NCBI GenBank assembly: GCA_000934455.1
Contig: KN885217.1
Coordinates: forward strand, 55,905 to 107,717
Origin: Apostichopus parvimensis
Lineage: Eukaryota; Echinodermata; Holothuroidea; Aspidochirotida; Stichopodidae
Direction of reading: 5' to 3'
Length of the DNA stretch: 51,813 bases
The translations under genes were made by a program, and so were the position numbers. This document shows, one piece after another, positions 47,001 to 51,813 of the stretch. The notes under the pieces were generated by a model that was not told the origin of the DNA, did not search any database, and was given only the letters and a program-made list of their open reading frames with translations. Numbering within the stretch: the first letter of the stretch is position 1; each line of letters opens with the position of its first letter.

Positions 47001-47806
47001 GTAGAGGTAAAATTGCACAAAGTTGAGGCATAAGAAAAGGTTTTGTATGGGGGGGGGGGGGGGGATGGGAGAAGTGGTGATTTGATCTGAAATGGGATAG
47101 CATCGTACAAATTTTTGAAGTGAGTGCTTCCCGCTATTGTGAATGCACCCTCTTCTCTGTGCGGTCCTGGCAAGAGGTGAGTATCAGTGTGTTATGGGTA
47201 ACAACCAATCAGAGACAGGTATATGGGTATATCATCGCATGTACCAGGAGACTGCCACAGTATGTGTGTGTTAAGGTTTGCAGCCAAGCAGAGACAGGCA
47301 TCTGGGTAGTCTATGTTATGTCAGAATGCACTAGGAGACTGTCACATTGTTTGACTAAGCCAATCAGGAGCAGGTATGTGTCTACTCTATGTTTATGTTA
47401 TGTCAGACTGCACTAGTTTGCTCTCACAATGTATGTGTTATGGCTCATAGCCAATGTTTGACTAAGCCAATCAGGAGCAGGTATGTGTCTACTCTATGCT
47501 TATGTTATGTCAGACTGCACTAGTTTGCTCTCACAATGTATGTGTTATGGCTCATAGCCAATCAGAGGCAGGCCTTTGGGTGTTCTCTTTCCGATCCAGC
47601 TTTTATCCTTAGTGTTAATTGATGTACATTGTTACTTTTGATAACTTCTGAGAATCTCTTAAGAGGAGATGTCACTCCTGTGATAATGTTTTGTTTTTGT
47701 TTTGTAGATCTGCCCCAAAATTGGAAAATTTGAAGTGAGCTGGGCACTTGGAGCTACAATAGATCTACTTCACACCCACTGGGACCATTTAGCGAAGAAA
47801 ACCTGA
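29058..47806 (+). CDS. ENTPD5/6: Ectonucleoside triphosphate diphosphohydrolase, ENTPD5/ENTPD6 type (GDA1/CD39 family)
   Basis: GDA1/CD39 enzymes hydrolyse nucleoside di- and triphosphates; ENTPD5 and ENTPD6 prefer GDP, IDP and UDP in the ER/Golgi or outside the cell. Exons: 29058-29412, 34778-34857, 35122-35265, 39291-39408, 41654-41825, 43062-43156, 44119-44358, 46244-46300, 46903-47006, 47708-47806. All junctions are in phase, giving 487 residues (human ENTPD6 is about 484). Residues 14-31 form one hydrophobic anchor after a basic N-terminus, suggesting a type II membrane protein. Apyrase conserved regions: ACR1 DAGSTGSRVHVF (98-109), ACR2 KATAGLRLLP (174-183), ACR3 ILEGNMEGIYIWFTLNFLLG (214-233, catalytic Glu220), ACR4 ALDLGGGSTQITF (245-257), ACR5 FYAMSYFW (385-392), then WALGA near the end. 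An NTT sequon is at 333. VYTHSYLGLGL is closest to ENTPD5, while the membrane anchor resembles ENTPD6. It may be a pre-duplication orthologue of both. A second ATG at 29067 has a better initiation context. Confidence 0.94.
29616..29981. mobile_element. hAT-type non-autonomous element with 8-bp target duplication
   Basis: Begins CAGTGGCGTAGCCAG and ends AGCTATGCCACTG. It is flanked by ATGGGGGG on both sides (29608-29615 and 29982-29989). 366 bp with no transposase. Lies in the ENTPD intron 200 bp after the first coding exon. Confidence 0.85.
31241..31405 (-). mobile_element. tRNA-derived SINE, minus strand
   Basis: The minus strand shows GTTCGAGTGGATAACGGTTA (box A type), then a degraded box B region, then GTGGGTTTTACATCAGACAT, GTTTTCCCAACTGAAATGG and a CTTCCAAATTTTAAAC end. 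The order matches the plus-strand copies at 15905 and 40170, but the sequence is more diverged. Confidence 0.65.
35383..35752. mobile_element. hAT-type non-autonomous element with 8-bp target duplication
   Basis: Begins CAGGGGTTGGCAACCTTTTT and ends GTAGGTTGCCCACCCCAG. It is flanked by TTCTAAAC on both sides (35375-35382 and 35753-35760). Internal GGGCCGCA and GGGCCG motifs near the ends resemble widespread hAT families of this type. No transposase. Lies in an ENTPD intron. Confidence 0.87.
36441..36786 (+). repeat. 117-bp tandem repeat, 3 copies
   Basis: Three near-identical units start with TTGAAAATTCCATAAAATTG at 36441, 36558 and 36674. Each contains CTTTTCAAGATTGGACTGCA and ends in TTATTGCTTCATTTT. 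They differ by only a few bases, so the expansion looks recent. Confidence 0.88.
37821..38962. repeat. Large minisatellite of GGAGAATTGGTCATGTAATAT units
   Basis: Variable-length units built from GGAGGAGAATTGGTCATGTA plus ATAT and AGTAGATGG or AGAAGGA spacers fill both sides of a 358-base gap. Units vary from about 24 to 40 bases. It lies in an ENTPD intron and ends about 330 bp before the next exon. Confidence 0.9.
38120..38477. other. Assembly gap (358 N)
   Basis: A run of N inside the minisatellite. The true array length is unknown. Confidence 0.99.
39775..39842 (+). repeat. CAGTAGGTGTGT microsatellite
   Basis: Imperfect repeats of ACAGTAGGTGTG with short spacers, in ENTPD intron 4. Confidence 0.7.
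40170..40344 (+). mobile_element. tRNA-derived SINE, left part (split by a hAT-type element)
   Basis: GCTGTTGCCGAGTGGATAAA forms the box A region and GGTTACGGGTTCGAAATCC the box B region, at tRNA spacing. The body has CATCCAAGAGCAAATCTACG, then GAGTTAAAATGTTGAATTGG and GAAGCCATCCGACG. The right part resumes at 40683. Confidence 0.8.
40345..40674. mobile_element. hAT-type non-autonomous element inserted in a SINE
   Basis: Begins CAGTGGCGTAGGAAGG and ends GGTTCCTACGCCC, with its last bases altered relative to CCACTG. It is flanked by ATCCGACG on both sides (40337-40344 and 40675-40682). 330 bp, G-rich and C-rich near the two ends, no transposase. Confidence 0.85.
40683..40730 (+). mobile_element. 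tRNA-derived SINE, right part
   Basis: TGTAAGTTATATAATATAAT, then CCATAAGCTCTGGCGGGTTT, continues the SINE body. In the fragment at 44462-44560 the matching CCATAAGCCCTTGCAGGCTT directly follows the CACCCGAC segment. Confidence 0.7.
41826..43061 (+). other. ENTPD intron 5
   Basis: AT-rich intron of 1.2 kb. It begins with a C-rich tract at about 41848-41868. No repeat or gene was recognised. Confidence 0.6.
43185..43472. mobile_element. CAGGGATG-family non-autonomous DNA element
   Basis: Begins CAGGGATGACGG and ends GCTGGCATCCCTG, with TTATATA on both sides as a 7-bp duplication. 288 bp with no transposase. It starts only 28 bp after the donor of the exon ending at 43156. A diverged, truncated relative lies at 1228-1330. 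Confidence 0.75.
44359..46243 (+). other. ENTPD intron 7
   Basis: Contains a SINE 3' fragment (44462-44560) and a stub with a hAT-like end (from 44917, CAGTGGCATAG). Otherwise AT-rich with no gene recognised. Confidence 0.6.
44462..44560 (+). mobile_element. SINE 3' fragment
   Basis: GAAAAGATTCC, then GAGTTAAAATGTTGAATTTG, GAAGCCACCCGAC and CCATAAGCCCTTGCAGG match the 3' bodies of the SINEs at 15905 and 40170. The tRNA head is missing. Confidence 0.65.
47049..47064 (+). repeat. Run of 16 G
   Basis: An uninterrupted G run just 43 bp after the donor of the ENTPD exon ending at 47006. The exact length is uncertain in any assembly. Confidence 0.85.
47349..47562 (+). repeat. 107-bp tandem duplication
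   Basis: GTTTGACTAAGCCAATCAGG starts at 47349 and again at 47456, and the two units are nearly identical. More diverged relatives with CCAATCAG and GCACTAGGAGACTG occur upstream from about 47190, so this is the young end of an older array in the last ENTPD intron. Confidence 0.85.
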
Positions 47807-48484
47807 TCTCAAGCAGACTCATATCGTTGCAGATATTGCCTGAAATTGGAGATTCTTTATATGAGTCCTTTATATGTGTCCTTAGCCCAGGATGCAGTTA
47901 TTAACGAACATAAATAGAAATCAATTATTTCATTGAAGGGGTTTTCTATTCTCAGTGCTATCATCTTGAAGTACCTCTCGTAAGTTCAGCCCAGCCCCTC
48001 CAGTGCCATTCAACAATGGAAACCATCTGGAAGGGGGAGTGTCTGATTGGCAAGCATGAATTATTGGCTTTGGGTTATAACATTGTGGAGTCTTTCAAAT
48101 GGGGGAAGGAATGAAAAGAATAAGGAGGGAAGGGAGGGGGGGGGTGGTTGTAGGATAACATTTTGTTGAATATAGGATTGCAATTGTCATGCCTTCTCTT
48201 TTATGGATCTGCTATTCTGTATCGATTTCAAGTTGGTTTTTTTTTGTATTTTATTGGTGCTTAGTATTTAAGAAGACCATAAACAGTCCCAGCAGTCCTC
48301 TTTTCTAAATCCCACCTATTCGTGAGTTTGAATCAGAGATGCTGTCAACGATGCTTTGACTGGGTGCAGTTGCTTTAAATGCATATTTGAGTGCTCTAAA
48401 GGATCAATATTGCAAAAGCATTATAATTTTTTTTTTTCTATTGTTTACACTGTTATTCAGTTTACTACTGGTAGGTAGTCCTTG

Positions 48485-49085
48485 GTTTCAAAGCTAACCC
48501 ACAAACTTGCAATAGCATTCTTTAAGCTATAGATACTTGGTTGTAAGTTTTAGGTGATTTCAAAGCTAACCCACAAACTTGCAAGCATTCTTGAAGCTAT
48601 ATCATGGTTTTAAGTTTTGGGTGATTTCAAAGCTAGACCACAAACTTGCAACAGCATTTTTGAAGCTATAGATACTTGGGTTTAAGTTTTGGGTAATTTT
48701 AAAGCTAAACCACAAACTTGCAATAGCATTCTTGAAGCTATAGATACTTGGTTTTAAGTTTTGGGTGATTCAAAGCTAGACCACAAACTTGCAATAGCAT
48801 TCTTTTGAAGCTATAGATACTTGGGTTTAAGTTTTGGGTAATTTTAAAGCTAAACCACAAACTTGCAATAGCATTCTTGAAGCTATAGATACTTGGTTTT
48901 AAGTTTTGGGTGATTCAAAGCTAGACCACAAACTTGCAATAGCATTCTTGAAGCTATAGATACTTGGTTTTAAGTTTTGGGTGATTCAAAGCTAGACCAC
49001 AAACTTGCAATAGCATACTCGAAGCTATAGATACTTGGTTTTAAGTTTTGGGCAATTTTAAAGACATTCTTGAAGCTATAGAGAA
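48485..49085 (+). repeat. About 72-bp tandem repeat, roughly 8 copies, downstream of ENTPD
   Basis: Units contain CCACAAACTTGCAATAGCAT, then GAAGCTATAGATACTTGG and TTTTAAGTTTTGGGTGATT. Spacings run from about 69 to 75 bp. It begins about 680 bp after the ENTPD stop and may lie in its 3' UTR. Confidence 0.88.
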
Positions 49086-50534
49086 GATAACAGTTAGGCA
49101 TAAATAATGAAGTGAAGATTAGCTCTCCTTTTGTGCTAAAATTGATGCCTAAAGTTGTTTCCTACTTTGTTTTTGGTTTTTACTACTAAAGTTTGATGAG
49201 GTGGTTGTCATACGTAGTTCTTGATGGGGAGGGGAAATGGTGGGATGGAAGGGTGAGGGGGGGGGGGTTACATGTGGTTTTAAAGAGTACCTTTTAATTT
49301 CCCTTCTCCTTTACATATGCCACAACTACCTGTAAGACAAGAAGGCATGCATTCAAGAGTTGTGCTTGAAGCTTATCAATGAATTTGGAGCATTAGATTA
49401 GTACTATTTTCTTAAAAACAATTCTTTGAATTTTTTAGAACAAGCTCAATTGAATCCACAGACCACCTTACTAATTTGGCCGAAGCAAACATATAATGCA
49501 TCACTTTTGTTAAAACCTCTCTCTGCTGAAACAAATGTCAGATACCTATCATGAACTGCAATGCTCCCCACAACTTGGCATATTGAAAGCAAGAAAGGTC
49601 AATCTTTGCTGAAACACCATCTTAGAAATTTTCTCCCCTGGGGTCAGCCTACCGTAGTTTAGTCCCTGTCCGTGCCGCGCCTTTTCTCTTCTTTAATTAT
49701 GTAATTACAGTGCGGCCAACGTTGGTAGCGCCTAAGACAGAATGGAACGGAGATGGAAAGAGTTAAATCGGTAACAAATATATTTTGCAGTTTTGTACAC
49801 AAGTGTTGAATAACCAGGTGTTACACCATTGGTCCCCGTATATTTCCTTTAAATTTTAATATTTTAAGACAACAAGAAGCTACCTACCTACATAGCCTTA
49901 GACTTAAACATGTGAGCAGTCAGCACCTCATGCTACTTCCCAAAATCCTTGGTTTTCTTTCTCAGGTGTTTAGCAATGTTCTCTTGTTTTGTTTTTTCCT
50001 CTACTCTCCTCTACTTTCATGTTGTTAGTTTCTTCTGTTGGGTTTAAATGAAAACGTGTAACGAGGTATGTGTCTCATAATGCTTTGGGTCAATGTGCTG
50101 TGAAGATGGTTAAATAATATTTCCAAGACTTTTTTTCCCCATTAGATAATTGTGTAATTAAAGTAAGGCAGCACTTTTCCATCCTTCGTTGTAATCCACT
50201 TTCTTTTCTGAGGAAGGGGGGGGGTGAGGGGGAAATGACTGGTGTGGTGGAAGATTAATAACTCTTCTAAAAAAAGAAGTGATAGAAGCCCTACATTTAC
50301 ACCAGAATAGAGATCACTTGATTGGGCTCTCGACTGGGGCGGAACAAAGAATTGTAGACTTTATCGCTATAGTAGTGTTGTAATATTTATGAAAAGAGGT
50401 AATGCAAGAGTGTGTGAGTGTTGGGTAAATTTGATCAAAAGATCAAAGGTTATTGATACGATTTTCTGAATTGAAAGCTTTCTTATACCTAAAGTTTGGA
50501 AAAGGACAAACACAATCCAAGTCATAGACCTGCC

Positions 50535-50700
50535 CCCTCCCCCATCTTTCTCTCCATCTCTCATCGCCCTCTCATCCCCTGTCTCTTCTCCCTCTCTTCC
50601 CCCTGTCTCCCCTCTCTTCTCCCTCTCTTCCCCCTCTCTTCCCCCTCTCTTTGCCCTCTCTTCCCCCTCTCTTCCCCTTCTCTTCCCCTCATATCTCTTT
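50535..50700 (+). repeat. Polypyrimidine tract (CTCTTCCCC repeats)
   Basis: About 165 bases made almost only of C and T, with recurring CCCTCTCTTCCCC. The long open frames read through it are low-complexity artefacts. Confidence 0.85.
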
Positions 50701-51813
50701 TCAGCAAATACTGTCATTCTCAAGATTATGCAATTAAAAGTGTCGGCAGTTACAATCAGTATTCACCTCAATGCGTTCCTTGGTCTGTAAATAGAAACAA
50801 GTTTGAAAGTTTGTTGCTTTTGTTTCACTTTTAATTAAGTCATGGACATTATCCATGCAAGCTTGAAACGGGAATGAAAAGACTTATGTTGGTCTTTGGA
50901 AAATGTATTAGCTTGGATTGGTGAGGTGTTCCTCCACGGTTTATGCAATTTTCATTTCAATACTGCTCAATATCGATATTATTAATTATGTTTTTGTATC
51001 TCCTTGCATAATCGTCCATCAATGGTGATATTTTGTTTTATTATTAGCAAGATGTACAGAAAAAAAACAAGATTTTGGTAACATTGGTGATAGAAGTCTT
51101 GTTAAACCAACAGTGTCATATGTATGTAATTATCTATGCAATTTGCACCTTTTTGTGTCAGTAAGGGAAGGGGGTGGCAGGAGGGAACAAGCTGGGGGGG
51201 GCAAAAGGTTGATGTTTAGATTACCAATGTTGAACTCATGAATAACTCTTGCTTGTTTCATTATTGTGCAATTGTCTGTTTCTTGTAACATCGATTGCTG
51301 ATAGTAGGAAAGAAAGATGGTAAGCATTATGTTTTAAAAAAAAAAATTAAAATATCCTAAATTTATTAAATGGTTTCAAAGGTTGACTTCAGGAAAAGGA
51401 GATTTTTTTATTGCCATGGAAACAAAGGATGATAAAATTTCAGCCATAAAGGATACCTAATCTTGAAATCACCACCACCCCCTCCCTCGGCAACAATGTT
51501 TATGGTCACATAATTTTAAAAGCAGGGATATGTCATCATCTGGCATCCTCCCCGTTGTAACTGATGACTTTGGCTTGAATTCAATGTCATTTTTCCATTA
51601 GCCTTTTCGAATAGTTCACATTAGGTTTTGTGTATGTTTCTTGGTTTCCCTTCTTTGGTGATTCATGTCATTGCTATTGTTGGGTGTTTTTTCCTCTCTT
51701 GTTTATTATTTTACCCCTGTTCAAGTTAAGATGGGTTTACTTATTTCACAGAATTTCTGTTAACTATAGTACTTGGAAGCATTTGAAATGCTTTCAATAT
51801 GTAATTGATTTTG

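Larger units (their letters stand above)
47807..51813. other. ENTPD 3' UTR and downstream flank
   Basis: No coding gene seen. Contains a tandem repeat (48485-49085), G-rich runs near 48130, 49255 and 50215, and a polypyrimidine tract (50535-50700). I found no convincing AATAAA close to the stop; ATTAAA variants occur farther away, so the transcript end is unknown. Confidence 0.6.

Noticed and set aside
50367-50834. Open frames with GREGEERAKRGG or SLSSPSLPLL repeats
   Set aside because: Low-complexity translation of a polypyrimidine tract.

Overview
This window is ordinary nuclear DNA of an animal. It has intron-rich genes with GT/AG introns, long AT-rich introns and intergenic stretches, many small transposons, minisatellites, and two runs of N that mark assembly gaps. 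The proteins are clearly metazoan. Together with the many hAT-type miniature elements, tRNA-derived SINEs and Penelope-like repeats, this suggests a marine invertebrate deuterostome, perhaps an echinoderm such as a sea cucumber. The species assignment is inference and I hold it loosely.

Three protein-coding genes are present. (1) Symplekin (SYMPK), + strand, about 417-14742: the 3' seventeen coding exons, 916 residues, with the N-terminal HEAT region lying left of the window. (2) DPY30, - strand, 22061 to about 18243: four coding exons, tail-to-tail with SYMPK. (3) An ENTPD5/ENTPD6-type nucleoside diphosphatase, + strand, 29058-47806: ten coding exons, 487 residues, complete, head-to-head with DPY30. 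For all three genes the exon chain was rebuilt from splice sites, matching intron phases and remembered homologue order, and every junction keeps the frame. The genes do not form an operon or a shared pathway. Symplekin acts in mRNA 3'-end processing, DPY30 in histone H3K4 methylation, and the ENTPD in nucleotide hydrolysis in the secretory pathway or outside the cell.

The rest is introns and intergenic DNA carrying mobile elements. These include at least five non-autonomous hAT-type elements bounded by inverted ends, four with perfect 8-bp target duplications and one with 7 bp. There are several tRNA-derived SINE pieces on both strands; one SINE was split by a hAT element. A Penelope-like repeat cluster at 23.3-23.9 kb has a sequence that folds as a hammerhead ribozyme, and there is a possible inverted-terminal-repeat MITE at 25.1 kb. 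Tandem repeats lie at 12.9 kb (30 bp x 17), 18.6 kb (31 bp, gapped), 36.4 kb (about 117 bp x 3), 37.8-39.0 kb (gapped), 47.3 kb (107 bp x 2) and 48.5-49.1 kb (about 72 bp x 8).

I found no CRISPR array, bacterial-type operon, rRNA gene or clearly new biological system. The most useful leads are the DPY30 C-terminal frame problem, the hammerhead-bearing repeats, and the datable nested and TSD-flanked insertions.
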